From Amphiura filiformis (lineage: Eukaryota; Echinodermata; Ophiuroidea; Amphilepidida; Amphiuridae), in NCBI RefSeq assembly GCF_039555335.1, contig NW_027305508.1:186001-250000 (forward strand): a DNA stretch of 64,000 nt. Direction: 5' to 3'. A model generated the notes under the pieces. It was not told the DNA's origin. It did not search any database and saw only the letters and a program-made list of their open reading frames with translations. The position numbers and the translations under genes were made by a program. How positions within the stretch are numbered: the first letter of the stretch is position 1; every line of letters starts with the position of its first letter. Of this stretch, positions 1 through 10,846 are shown in pieces.

Positions 1-85
1 GGTATTGGTAGAATAACACATGTGTCTATGAAAGGTCAAGTTAAGGGATTGTTTTGTCAGACATTTTGAGAGCCAGATTTGATCA

Positions 86-565
86 AGAGGGCGCAACACT
101 AAATCACTCCGCATTTTATGTAACAACAAAATTCGGATAATATAGTCCATAGTGAATATGAGATTGTAGCGACCATCTACCGACATGTTCACTTTAAATC
201 ACTCAATATCGGCTCATAATATGAATTCGACAAGTGTCTTTAATGGTAACATGCAGAAAAAAACTGGACAATTGATCTTAAAAGCAATTCTCTGTGACGG
301 ATTAAGAGAAAACCCGATTTTGAAATGTGAGTGGTGAGTTTAGTACGGTATATTTTTAGCTCTTTTCTTTTGCACCGCAAAATAGCGAAAAAAGTCAATG
401 GTCATCGATATATGCCGACAAAAGTTTTGGAATCTAGAGAAACAGAGCTTTAATTTGATACCAAATTTATTTTGCCAAGTATTGCAGGGACGCCAGAAAT
501 GGCGCTTGAAGTAGGCCGAATTCACACGTTATCCAATAGGATGTTGAATTAGTGTTGCGCCCCCT
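86..565. mobile_element. MITE-like element with short TIRs
   Basis: The inverted ends GAGGGCGCAACACTAA (87-102) and TTAGTGTTGCGCCCC (549-563) bracket about 480 bp with no convincing coding capacity. CAA lies directly outside both ends and may be a 3-bp duplication, but it is too short to prove insertion. The class is not recognised. Confidence 0.5.
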
Positions 566-1219
566 CAACACCATTTGAAGCTACACCCATCGAATGTGTG
601 TCATCAGCCCTCAGATCAGCCCTCAGACACACACATACAGGCATAGAGTTCTGCAGTAGCATGTTTTGTTGACATTTTGCATAATGTTTACATCCATGAC
701 AGTTCTAATACCATCATCAGACAACTCAAATACAAAGGATATCAGTTGGCAATCTTAATGTTATGCAATCAAGTTTACAACACTATCACTCTTACAATGA
801 GCAGAAATTCACTGAGTCATGCAATTCAAGTACCAATATTGATTACCTGAAGTGGCCTACTGCAAATGACCAGATATAATTCTTTCTCATTTTCATGTTA
901 TTTTGCAATAACAAAACCATGTTTTCCTTGATTTTGGTATGAAATTGAGCAAATAGAATGTCATGTCAATTTGGAATTATAAGGGGCAACTAAAACTGAT
1001 GAGGTAAGTTTTATATGTTTGGAATCTGTATTGCCTATTCTGGAATTATGGAATTATGGCCATGTAAACAAACCATCCCTTGGCCAATATGGACATGGTG
1101 TACAGCTATTCAGTACCCTGTTTTCCATGGGTGACTGTAGGAACCCATGGATTCGATCCATGTAATTTGAAGCATGGTGTACAAAAAATGTAGCTTACAA
1201 GCAGGACACATAATTTAGG
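566..1219. other. Noncoding stretch, nothing recognised
   Basis: AT-rich sequence. The only local structure seen is a short repeat of CAGCCCTCAGA near 606-628. No credible ORF, RNA gene or element end was found. Confidence 0.5.
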
Positions 1220-1318
1220 GGTTCATTCATAGGATTGAGGGCATGATCGCTGTTTATGCCCGAGGCGTGAGCCGAGGGCATAAATCAACGATCATGCCCG
1301 AAATCCTATGAATGAACC
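1220..1318. repeat. 99-bp near-perfect palindrome
   Basis: GGTTCATTCATAGGAT (1220-1235) pairs with ATCCTATGAATGAACC at the right end. Inner arms GGGCATGATCG and CGATCATGCCC, then TTATGCCC and GGGCATAA, continue the pairing around a loop of about 14 nt. As RNA or single-stranded DNA this would fold into one long hairpin. It is probably a small foldback element. No target duplication was identified. Confidence 0.65.
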
Positions 1319-1473
1319 ACGTTCATACAATGTACATACCCAATATTCTGAAAATTGTTAGCAATTCAATACAAATGAAAATAATAAGGGCCATGCGTTT
1401 TGAGTTGGGCCAGTAAATAGGTGGAGATGTTACATGCGCCGACATTTTACGGTTCATCTTTTAATTTTCTCAG

Positions 1474-1828
1474 TTAAGGGTACTACACCCTGGCCAATTT
1501 AGTGCCTATTTTGTATTTTTCTCAAAATTATAGTGCATTTGATACAAGTAAGATATGTATATTATAGGGGCAAGGACTGCAACTACTGCACTGAAAATTC
1601 AGCAACTCAAGGCAAGTAGTTATTGATTTATTGATCAAATATTGGTTTTCCTAATTTTTGACTGTAACTCCACAACTGTTGTCTGTGCTGAAATAAAATT
1701 TCCAGTGCAGTAGTTGTAGTCCTTGCCCCTATAATATATACATATCTTGCTTGTCACCAATGCACTATAATTTTTGAGAAAAATGCAAAAATAAGCACAA
1801 AATTGGGCAGGGGTGTAGTACCCCTTAA
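1474..1828. mobile_element. Foldback MITE flanked by TTAA
   Basis: The whole 355 bp is an imperfect palindrome. TTAAGGGTACTACACCC on the left matches the complement of GGGGTGTAGTACCCCTTAA on the right, and pairing resumes through the arms near 1560-1600 and 1705-1745. TTAA at both ends (1474-1477, 1825-1828) fits the target duplication of piggyBac-like or Kolobok-like transposons. The arms are too long and the centre too short to encode a transposase, so it would be non-autonomous. Confidence 0.65.
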
Positions 1829-2739
1829 TATGCAGCCTATGTAGTTAAATTTGGTGTCAAATAAAAGCTTGTGATGAGAACAATACAGTAAACTTTTAAA
1901 AAGTTGTAAAAAGTTATTAACATTTGAATAATTTGCATCTAATTAGCATAATGTGAGGGGTGGAGGAGGATCCGGAGGAGGAGGATCAGGAGGAGCAAAT
2001 TTAATAAAAGTGACCCCAGGGGTCAAATGATGCTAGCTCAGGTCCATTTCTTTTTTCACATTTTTACAATTCACTTTAAACTGCATACTATAACACCATA
2101 CAATCATATTTCAGGTAATTTAATTTGCTTTGAGAAGCAATTTTGCATTTTTATTTTCCATTTGGGTTACACATTGAAGTCAATGGGAAAATATGCCTTA
2201 AAAGAGGCTGGCGCAAAATCATTTCAATTTTATTGAACCCTATGATGTTATAATATGTATTATTTTAAAGCTCTGTCTGAGAGGAATTCAAATATGGAAC
2301 TTTTAAATATGTGGGGGTGAAGCTAACTTTTTTTTTTAATTTGTTAAATTTTACATTTTTTCCCTAAAATATTTGGTATTTTCAGTTTCATAACTCCTTA
2401 GTGTTACACCCTGTGCAATTTTAAAGTGCTTCCTTGCTTCATTTGCAGCAAGAAAATGTAGGCCTATACTTTTATATATGTTGGGTATAATGTGAAAGAT
2501 ATGGATATCTAAACGAAAAACGCTGCGTGACGCAGCTTGTTTATGCCCTGCATACTGCATATAAATGGTATTTATGACCAGCAAAAAAAGGGCCCTAATC
2601 CAATCAGAAACGTCGTTATATCGTGAGTATGTATGAATTCAGGATATTGACTACAATTTGGACCAATAAATTTCCAGAGACATAATACAACCAAGGAAGC
2701 TTACTTCAAAGATGTTCAGGGCAACAGTATGCCTGGTCG
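1829..2739. other. Noncoding stretch with a GGA-rich microsatellite
   Basis: No gene is supported. A GGAGGA-type simple repeat runs from about 1959 to 1997. The short open frames here have no recognisable domain. Confidence 0.45.
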
Positions 2740-2774
2740 AGCACCCTCACAGACCCGAACGTAGTGAGGGTGCT
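2740..2774. repeat. Short hairpin
   Basis: AGCACCCTCAC (2740-2750) and GTGAGGGTGCT (2764-2774) are perfect 11-bp inverted repeats around a 13-nt loop. Downstream sequence gives no hint of a function. Confidence 0.5.
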
Positions 2775-2941
2775 TGGTATATCCGCCATGTTTCAAATAC
2801 ATGAATGGCCAGCATAATTTCCCGCAAATTTAAGCTTTATGAGAAGCCTATTTTGGTTGCAAAATGAGAACACAGAGTGGCTTATCTTTAACCCACATTC
2901 TCAATCTCTCATGCCAGAGGTTAAAATAAAACGATCCCTAA

Positions 2942-3445
2942 CTAATTATCAAAAGATCGTAAATTTAATTTCTTGAAACGTGCCGGCGAAATGATTTGTT
3001 TACAAGTAACAATCCTTGTTCCGACACCGATACCGTTCATTCGGCAAACCACGTGATCACTCAGGTGAACTAGGATTGGACGATCGATTGCGTTAAATTT
3101 TATCCAGGTTACCGGGCCATGCTTAATGGCGATACCTGCGTCTTGGAAATATTTTTCAACCACGTTGCAAAATGATCGGAAATACACCATCAAGGCGACT
3201 CGATCGGTAAGCATCATTGAAACTAAGCAATATTTAGTATTTCTTCTTTTGATTTTTTCGATAAAATTGTAGTTTACAGTTTTGATTAGTTTGATGAGAG
3301 TGGATTTCAAAACCAGTCCACTAGTAGACGTTGTAATTGACAGTTTGACATTTCCGCCGGAGGATAATGTGAATCCATAAGATGTGGCGATCAATTTCAC
3401 GATTAAAATCTTTCCTTTGGGGCGATTTCCATTTCTTGCTATCAT
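2942..3445 (-). CDS. Unassigned 167-codon ORF
   Basis: This uninterrupted minus-strand frame is by far the longest in the first 7 kb. The product is basic and mixed in composition (start MIARNGNRPKGK). It has strand-like hydrophobic segments around residues 13-30 and 40-52 and several cysteines in the second half. I recognise no domain, catalytic motif, signal peptide or transmembrane segment. The ATG at 3445 is simply the first in the frame. No splice junction, poly(A) signal or homologous second copy was seen. It could be a degenerate piece of a transposon or a single exon of a gene whose other exons lie outside the window. It could also be a chance ORF. Confidence 0.25.
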   Translation of the reverse strand: MIARNGNRPKGKILIVKLIATSYGFTLSSGGNVKLSITTSTSGLVLKSTLIKLIKTVNYNFIEKIKRRNTKYCLVSMMLTDRVALMVYFRSFCNVVEKYFQDAGIAIKHGPVTWIKFNAIDRPILVHLSDHVVCRMNGIGVGTRIVTCKQIISPARFKKLNLRSFDN

Positions 3446-4028
3446 TTAAAGCCTGAAAGCATCAATACTAAAGATAGGCTATCAGTCGCTTGTGCAGATA
3501 TACATGTATGTTAACATTGGATTCCATTTCTTGTTATTGTTCACTGTATGGAAAAGCCTGTTCTGTTGTATCTTGTATTGGTTGTATTTCCGACGCATAG
3601 GGCAACAGTGACATGGTAAGTGAAATAGTCAGGGAAGAACCTTGGTGTACATTTGAAATGTAATTTCTAGTCTTTGTACATGGACTTCTAGTCTTGCCAG
3701 CAAGACTTCAGTCTTTATCATAAACATAATGACATTCTTCTTCTTCTTTTGGTTAAGTCGGTAATTAAGGTGCACACTGTGCATATCACACCAACTGAAA
3801 TGACCTGGTGACTCACGTGAAGATTTAGTGACTTGCGAAATGCTTTGTTGCGTTGACTTTGAAGGCTGCACTGTCTTAGAGTTAATTACATAAGCTGGCA
3901 TTTTGTTCCATTCAGCTATTGTATATGGACCTGAATCAGTAATCAGATAATGTCATAATGTTAAATACAGATTACTGAGTTACAGTTACTGGAACTACAT
4001 GGACTTCATGTCACACGCATGCCATAGT
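3446..4028. other. Noncoding stretch, nothing recognised
   Basis: No RNA gene, element boundary or protein domain was seen. A 90-codon minus-strand frame (3629-3901) has low-complexity composition and is not supported. Confidence 0.4.
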
Positions 4029-4348
4029 GTAGGTATGCTAGGTGAATTCAAATTTGCCATCAAACTGCATCATTTTATATATCAAATTAAAGCCCTTGAG
4101 TAAACAAAGCCAACACTGAAAACCTTTTTTTCATAGCACTTTCCGCAGCAAAGTTACATCTTGTCAAAGATTGACTTTCATCAAAAAGATTCAGCTAGCA
4201 AAATTCCCCAAAACGGCATTTCTGGGGTGTTTCTAGATCTTAGTTTCATGGCGATTATAGCAGCTTTTTTTAATGGAACTGCTATCAAAATCACTCTAAA
4301 ATTCCATGTGCGACTTAATTATCACCATAAATAATCATATATTTGGGT

Positions 4349-5534
4349 TAGTCCGAATAATCAGACCCAGAACAAAATATTAATTTCTGACATGATCCTG
4401 TAGGCTACTGGGTCTGAACTGTTTCCATATGAAATCTTGATGGCAAATTGGACAATAGAAGCACATGGTTCTGTGTGACAGCTTTTTAATCCCTATTCAT
4501 GTTACGTGAATCACGCTATTGTGGACCATCCTTCTGATACTTGAGTGTTTGGACAAGCGGGACGGTCTTTTGTCTACCTCTCTGTTTGTAAACAAACCAG
4601 GAGGTCGAAATCGCCCTCCTCGCCGAATCACGAAAGTCGGCGTAAGGCGCGCGTGAAAGTCGATTCGAGTTTATCGTCCCCCCCGCGTCACTTTTTGGAA
4701 ACCAAAACACCAGCGTCAAATTTTCAAAAATGCCAAAATAATTCATTATTTTCAAAGTATCGGTGTTTTCACCAGTTTTAGCAATTGGAAACATATATTT
4801 TTGTTTGTAAAACATATAAATTCATAACTTGGAAGCAAAACCAGGCTCTTTTCTAACTTTTCTAGTCCCTACCCATATAAAAACCTGTTTATAAATAACA
4901 TGTATGAGTGTGGCATTAAATCAACACGCATTTGGGGTGGTGCAATAATTATGTGTACCCCCGGGGTGAATTATAGGGGGGCAAAGATTTTTGGCAGGCC
5001 AAAAGGGGGGGCAAGCATTTTTGGCAGGTCGAAGGGGGGGCAAGCGATTTTTGGCAGGTCGAAAGGGGGGCAAGCAATTTTTGGCACAGATATTTTGGGC
5101 ACCGTTTCTATATTACGCCCTAAAAGGCGAGGGAAAACGTTATTTAACACGCTCAAATATGCAAAATTTCCTGCTCGCTAAGGCCGCATTATATGTTAAG
5201 ACAATTTAAGGTTTTAAATTCGGGTTCCCCAAAATCTTGCATGTGTAAGGGGGGGCAAAAATTTTTTGGCATGTCAAAAGGGGGGCAAAGGTTTTTGGCA
5301 CGTCGAAAGGGGGGCAAAGGTTTTTGGCACGGCCAAAGGGGGGGGCAAGCGATTTTGGCAGACCATTTTGAGAATTCACTGGGGTACACATAATTATTGC
5401 ACCACCCCTTAGGTCAATAATGAAATCTGATGAAATAATGAAAAATGAAAAATGAAAAAGTCACCTCACCAACCCGGGAAAAAAAAGGGACGATAAACTC
5501 GGAATAGACTTTCATGGGCCTAATAGTACGGCAC
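4349..5534. mobile_element. Insertion inside repeat copy a
   Basis: This block is absent from the other copies of the host repeat. Inside it, GTGAAAGTCGATTCGAGTTT (from 4650) and a complementary stretch near 5493-5516 form inverted arms related to the ends of the foldback element at 15401-25258. A second TIR element (4934-5408) lies within. No coding sequence is supported. Confidence 0.5.
4934..5408. mobile_element. TIR element with internal G-rich minisatellite
   Basis: The ends are GGGGTGGTGCAATAATTATG and its complement (5381-5408). The middle carries two blocks of a 27-30 bp tandem repeat built on GGGGGGCAA, TTTTTGGCA and a TCGAAA-like spacer (4977-5085 and 5249-5355). Because the unit lacks stop codons in several frames, both strands show glycine- or proline-rich open frames. 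These are repeat artefacts and not genes. A distantly similar C-rich block appears at 49470-49640. Confidence 0.6.
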
Positions 5535-5718
5535 TATATTTGGGTCAAGTGAAGTATAGAAAACATATGTAGGTTTCCTTCACCGACCTATTCTCGAAAA
5601 AAAATCAAATTTCTATGTAAATATGCATTGTGTTTGGGCCCCGGTCTCGGCGAATTTCGCTGACTAGCAAATGTGTTAACTAAGGTTTGCCTGGGATATC
5701 ATATAATGAAAGACAAAG

Positions 5719-6790
5719 GGTCGTGTGCCATGAATTGGGGGCCAAATGCGTTACATACTAAAAAATTGAACAATTTACATGTTTTTGTACTTAAACTGAT
5801 CTAATTCATAAACTGTTCATCAAAACCCTATAAAATTATATATCACTGTAAAGCTTAGAGTACCAGGAATGCACACATACAAACAATTGGTCAATATACA
5901 GGGTGCCACAAATGTCATATAGGGTGGTAAAGTTGAATTTTGGTTCAAAAAGTATACTTTTTTGTTCCTTTCTTATTTACTAACATAAACACCTGTTCTG
6001 CTAAAACCTTTTTAGATGTGCTAATAACATTGTAGGCTTTCAAAAAAGCGAACTTGTAAAGATGAGTTATGTTGTCTAACTGAGATACAGGGTGTTCAAA
6101 AGTCGTACATAATTTTTATGATTTTTATTACATTTTCAATCAAAACTTTTTTCCTCCATGCCTCACACAAAAAACAGTAGCATATTTGAATTCCTCATCA
6201 AATTTCCATCCAAAAAATGTAAACTTTTACAGCAGCGGGGTAACTCCTTCAAGAAATATGACCTTCAGAACATTTCGGAGCATAAATGAATAGTTAACAC
6301 AGTAGGCCCTAACGTATAGGAAAAGCCTAGAACCCATGACACAGAATGCAGCACACTTACAACAAATTAACCTAGCTTGGAGTAAAACTGGTCAAATTGT
6401 AAACTAGACATCAATACCAAAACAATGGTACATAATCCATCTCAATACCTTGCTGGGTTACAAAGTTGCAGTAAAAAATAAATTTGGGAGGCACGAAAAA
6501 TCAATATTCCCTACATGTATACTTTAACACATGCCTCAACCGTAGGCACCTCAACCGTAGGCACCTCCACCCCTGACTCTGCATCGCTTGAATTGCAATA
6601 TCTCAAAAGTATATACAGTGTTAAGTTTTTACTTTCCACAATTTTAGCTAGATACATTAGCAACAAAATGAGACCAAAACTAGCTCAGTACCCCTCTCCA
6701 TTCTTGAGATCTGGGACAAAACGTCCCAAATAAAATGGAAAAATGCAACGCCCCCACCTTTTCCTATACCCCAATTCATGACGCACGACC
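5719..6790. mobile_element. 1.07-kb TIR element with AAAG target duplication
   Basis: The left end GGTCGTGTGCCATGAATTGG matches the inverted right end ...CCAATTCATGACGCACGACC. AAAG flanks both sides (5715-5718, 6791-6794). A second member with the same ends (GGTCACGTGTCATATGG) lies at 14778-28748 and has a different 4-bp duplication. Internal CAGGGTG-containing segments are shared with 27840-28050. No transposase was found, so this is a non-autonomous DNA element. Confidence 0.6.
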
Positions 6791-6794
6791 AAAG

Positions 6795-7436
6795 ATAAAG
6801 ACAATTTATCGCGTCTGACGTCACCTGTCAATCAAACTCGAGCACGGTTTGTTTACAAGTGTCGTGATGATGACTTGCTGAACGAGGATTTATAACCGGG
6901 CGCCTTATTGTTGATTTTGCACCTTTCGACATGCAAACCATCTCAAAAGTTAGGGCTTTATAGTAAGAAACTTTCTTTGGTGAAGGCACCATGTCCACAA
7001 TCCCTATAGTAAGAATTCCAATTGAATGAACGCAGCTTTTTACAGCTGCACTCGATCCAACCGCGATCGTATATTGCGTATTTCAAACTACAACGCTAAC
7101 GCATCGACCTTGGATACAATGCTATCCAATCACGAAAAGTGCGTTGGCATGGTTGAATTCACTTCTGCGTTACTCACGCACAGTCGCTGACACGCTGGCG
7201 TACATCTCGCAGTGTACGCAAAAATTTGTCACGCTATTGAAAGCTGCGTTCATTCAATTGGAATTCCCACTATAGAAAAGCTGCTTTTTGCCTTGTAAAA
7301 GTACGAACTTTTTCGCCGATCAGCACCAGATAGATCGGTCTTCCTTTTACGCGCTGATTAACCTGTGTAAACCAATCAAGGATCGTAATTGACAGTGACA
7401 TCAGACGCGATAAATTGCATTTAATCTCTGTCTTTA
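6795..7436. mobile_element. TIR element interrupted by a TA-MITE
   Basis: ATTTATCGCGTCTGACGTCA near the left end is the complement of TGACATCAGACGCGATAAAT near the right end. The inverted similarity extends to the outer AAAGA-rich tips. A 266-bp TA-flanked MITE (7007-7272) sits in the middle. Nothing coding was seen. Confidence 0.5.
7007..7272. mobile_element. TA-flanked MITE, copy 1
   Basis: The ends TAGTAAGAATTCCAATTGAA and the complement of TTCAATTGGAATTCCCACTA enclose a palindromic 266-bp element flanked by TA on both sides. A near-identical copy occupies 50463-50723. TA duplication is the hallmark of Tc1/mariner-type transposition, so it is probably a mariner-type MITE. Confidence 0.65.
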
Positions 7437-7964
7437 ATTATAGTGCTTCAGCGCATGTACGGTATTGTTATTATTGAATATGAAGTGAAGTACAATGTGC
7501 AAAAAAATATTATACTTATAGCCTTTCATATCTTTCTTGATTTTATGACCCGGGATTCAAGAGTTATAAAAAATATGACAAAAAGTAAAATTAAGTAAAT
7601 TCAAATACTCACAATCTGATTTTCATTCATGAATGCATTAATTTTTGCTTACGCAGTCATTCAGTGTCCATCATCATGATCATGATCATGCAGTTGGAGC
7701 AGTTTAACTCAGATCATACGTTAGGTATAATACAAAAAAAATTGAACTTTTTTTGATTCTCATCAAAGTAATCTCATATTAAAGAGCTAAATGAAAGAAA
7801 ACTGATGAGGCATAAATGAATGTCATACGATATGTGGTTGCGGAGATATGCTAATTTGAATGGCTCAATTTTTCAGCCAATTTCCTGTACAAACTTTTTG
7901 TGCATGCACATATTAAAATGCTTATAGGCCTATACTGTGCATTGTGAGTACACAATTTTAAGAA
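7437..7964. other. Noncoding stretch, nothing recognised
   Basis: AT-rich sequence with a short (ATGATC)n run near 7675-7692. No gene or element boundary was identified before the Penelope-like sequence begins. Confidence 0.4.
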
Positions 7965-9850
7965 ACAAGCACGGAAAACGCTGCTCGCATCCTGGGTCAC
8001 AACAGTGCCGAGTCTGCTGAATTACGTGCCAAGACCACCGGCATCCTCAAGCAAGCCAAACTTCCATCCAGCAACATTTCTCGCGAGGAACGCAAGGCTT
8101 TACAAGATCTTAAAGCGGACAAGTCTATTTCTATCCTACCAGCTGACAAGGGTAGAGCCTCAGTTGTGTTAAACAAGCAGGACTATATCAACAAAGCCCA
8201 TCAGCTGTTGGATGATCAGACGACCTATGTTAAATTGAAAAAGGATCCTACCACCCAATATAAAAAGAACTTGGTTAGTATCTTACAAAACCTGGAGAAA
8301 GAAAAGGCTATCACTAACATTGAAAAAACGTAAACTGTATCCAACATCGAAGATACGCCGAAGTTTTATGGACTTCCAAAAATCCATAAAGTGAACGCTC
8401 CACTCCGGCCCAATTGTGTCGTGCATTGGTTCAATATCATATAATGTAGCCAGACTCGTCATGGACATTATTGGTCCTTTAGCTGGTAAGACGCAACACC
8501 ATCTTAAGAACTCACAGGAATTAGTGGATAAGCTTAGTGGAATTAGGTTAGATGACAATGAAGTGTTAGTCTCGCATTTATGTCTCGCATTGTTTACCAG
8601 TACCCGGTGGATGAATCCATAACCATCATTCATAACCGGTTGAAGAATGATACGTCGCTCGCGGAACGCTCAACACTCAACCCTGACCAGATCATCGAAC
8701 TGTTAACTTTTTGTTTGAAAACAACCTACTTCCAGTTCAATGAGTGTTTTTACCAACAGCAAGAGGGGGCGGCGATGGGCTCCCCGGTTTCGCCTATCGT
8801 GGCAAACCTATTCATGGAGGACTTTGAGCAACGGGCCATTAACACCGCTCCTCATAAGTCAAGATCTGGTATCGTTATGTTGATGATACCCTCACGGTAA
8901 TGCATCAAGATCACGGGAATGAGTTCACCGAACACATCAACTGTGTGAACAAAGCCATAAAGTTCACCATTGAAAGAGAGGAGAACTGTTCCTTAGCTAT
9001 GTTGGACACCAAGATCCGTAGACATCCGGATGGCTCATTGTCGTGTGTGGTGTACAGGAAACCGACCCACACGGATCAATATTTAAACTTTAGATCCCAC
9101 CACCCCTCCAGCATAAATTGGGTGTCGTGAGAACACTCACGCACAGAGCCAATACCATCATCACGCGGGACGAAGACAAACAACAAGAACTCAATCACAT
9201 TCAAGAAAGCCTCCAGAAATGTGGGTACGAGCCTTGGGTGTTTAATGTAAGTGACAATAAGCAACAAGACCTTCAGAAAGCGAAGAACAAAAATAGACCA
9301 CCTGCCAAGGGTAATGTAGTCCTCCCTTACATCCAGGGGGTGTCGGAGACAATGGCTCGCTTGTTCCAAGCTAAAGGCATCAGGACTCATTACAAACCCG
9401 TGAACATCATCCGGCAACACGTGGTAGCGCCAAAGGACAAGACCAAAACAGATCAAAGATCTGGCACAGTCTATCACATAACTTGTGATGACTGCGACGC
9501 GGCCTATGTCGGAGAGTCGGAACGTTCACTGAAAGCTAGGTTAGCTGAGCACCGAAGACCTAGTAGTACCTCCTCCCCTGTGGCCCAACATGTCAAAGCG
9601 TCCAAACACACCATCGACTGGAACAATGTCAAAGTTTTGGATCAAGACTCCAACTGGTACAACAGAGGAGTGAGGGAAGCTATTAATATTCACAGACACG
9701 TCACACCCCAGCAACCTGAACAAGGACAAGGGACGACACGACCTGGCACCCGTCTACCGGAACATCCTGTCACATGACGTTGTTGACAACAACTCGTCAT
9801 GTGACACTCATCAAGATCAATAACATCAGTTTGAAAAAGGCTTAGCGACC
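7965..9850 (+). mobile_element. Penelope-like retroelement, 5'-truncated and broken
   Basis: Extent of a Penelope-like element, judged from protein similarity that starts abruptly near 7965 and from a 3' noncoding tail after the stop at 9775-9777. The tail contains GGCTTAGCGACCGCAAGCCG, resembling tails that follow such ORFs. No second copy or target duplication is visible in the window, so both limits are approximate. The 5' end of the reverse transcriptase is missing, as expected for a truncated insertion. Confidence 0.75.
7967..9777 (+). pseudogene. Reverse transcriptase plus GIY-YIG endonuclease (Penelope-like)
   Basis: The reading frame carries an RT core followed by a GIY-YIG nuclease, the defining pair of Penelope-like elements. 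Visible RT signatures are FYGLPKIHK near 8362-8388, the AAMGSPVSPIVANLFM block near 8770-8817 and the catalytic YVDD at 8876-8887. The C-terminal part (about 9118-9777) shows GTVYHITCDDCDAAYVGE, which contains the GIY-YIG core with a CxxC pair, followed by an arginine helix (RSLKARLAEH). The frame is disrupted by an in-frame TAA at 8331-8333 and by single-base shifts near 8410, 8597, 8860 and 9105. It therefore cannot make a full-length protein. In intact elements the nuclease nicks target DNA and the RT primes from the nick. Confidence 0.85.
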
Positions 9851-9990
9851 GCAAGCCGAAAGCTCACGTAAGTGAACATTTTTGTTGTGAGAACAGTCAT
9901 AAATTCATCAATAAGCACTGTCTTGCTATTTACTGGTACTGAACTGTAAATGTAATCCTAGATTGATTGAATTTGTATTGATGTGAACAT

Positions 9991-10313
9991 AAGGGCCTAT
10001 CATTTTCTTTGGAAGGGGGGTTCCCAAATATACAGGGGGGGTCATAATGTTTTGGAAAGAAAAATAGGGGGGGGGGGTCATAAAATTTTTGATGACCAAA
10101 ATGCAGGGAGACGCAAGATGACCACAGATAGTGTGTTTATCTTATTCAAAAAAACTGAATACAATTTTAGCCTCTTCAGAGTGCGTGTAAGGTGTATCAG
10201 TGGGTGGTGGGGAGGGGTCATAAAATTTTGTTGCCGAAATAGGGGGTCGTAATTTTAATTTTATTGATGCTGACTTTTTGTAAATTTGGGAGCCCATGAA
10301 AATGATAGCCCCT
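9991..10313. mobile_element. G-rich MITE, copy 1
   Basis: A 323-bp element whose ends are AGGGCCTATCATTTTCTTTGG and the complementary ATGATAGCCCCT. It contains several runs of seven or more G. A second copy with better preserved TIRs is at 48246-48568. Open frames through it are caused by the G runs and are not genes. Confidence 0.6.
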
Positions 10314-10398
10314 AATATACAAATGAACATGTATGAGTAACATTTTGTTTTATTTCTGTTTTCTGATGCAGATTCCAGGTTTGACAGAGGATGGAAAC

Positions 10399-10592
10399 CA
10401 GGGACTGTCTTTTGGAATTTGCAGAGCATTAAATAGCTCTTCTAGAGCCTTCAAGAGCTGTTTAGAACATTTACAATAAAATGTAATGAGAGAATGGTCA
10501 ACTAAGGAAATCTAAAAATCACTCTCCTATATCCGATTTAAGGAGAGCAGTAGAGAGCGATTGCTCTTGCTCTCCTCAAAAGGCAGTCCCTG
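10399..10592. mobile_element. Short hAT-like MITE
   Basis: CAGGGACTGTCTTTTGG at the left and CAAAAGGCAGTCCCTG at the right are inverted ends over 194 bp. GGAAAC flanks both sides (10393-10398, 10593-10598). The CAGGG terminus suggests hAT-type ends, although the flanking duplication is 6 bp rather than the usual 8. Confidence 0.5.
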
Positions 10593-10846
10593 GGAAACTA
10601 CAGTGAGGGCCAACACCAAATGCAAAAATAAAGAAAAACTTATTCAAAAAGATGAAATTTGTGTTGAAGTGTCTTATTTTTTATTTTTTTTGTCATTGAA
10701 AAACTCACGGTTTTGATACTACCCACCCGAGTACACCTTTTCACTGATACAAGGGGGGGTAATTTGTTTGAGGGGCACCCTTTAAAATGTTTAATTATTA
10801 TAAGCAGTAGCTGATGCATTCACCCCCTCCCCAGTAAAATGTTTTT
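10593..10846. other. Noncoding spacer
   Basis: AT-rich sequence with short G runs. Nothing further was recognised. Confidence 0.4.

Larger units (their letters stand above)
4029..5700 (+). mobile_element. Small TIR repeat, copy a, split by a 1.2-kb insertion
   Basis: Copy a of a repeat found at least four times in the window. Family ends are GTAGGTATGC and the related inverted end GGGATACCTAC; in copy a the right end has diverged to GGGATATC. Its left part is 4029-4348 and its right part 5535-5700. The two halves join seamlessly when compared with the copy at 50452-51172. TATATTTGGGT occurs at both breakpoints (4338-4348 and 5535-5545), consistent with an 11-bp duplication on insertion. The element is noncoding, about 440-480 bp, and appears to be a MITE. 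Confidence 0.6.

Noticed and set aside
4971..5393. Glycine- or proline-rich ORFs on both strands
   Set aside because: Produced by a stop-poor tandem repeat that reads open in several frames.
9076..9477. 133-codon minus-strand ORF
   Set aside because: Antisense to the GIY-YIG region of the Penelope-like element.
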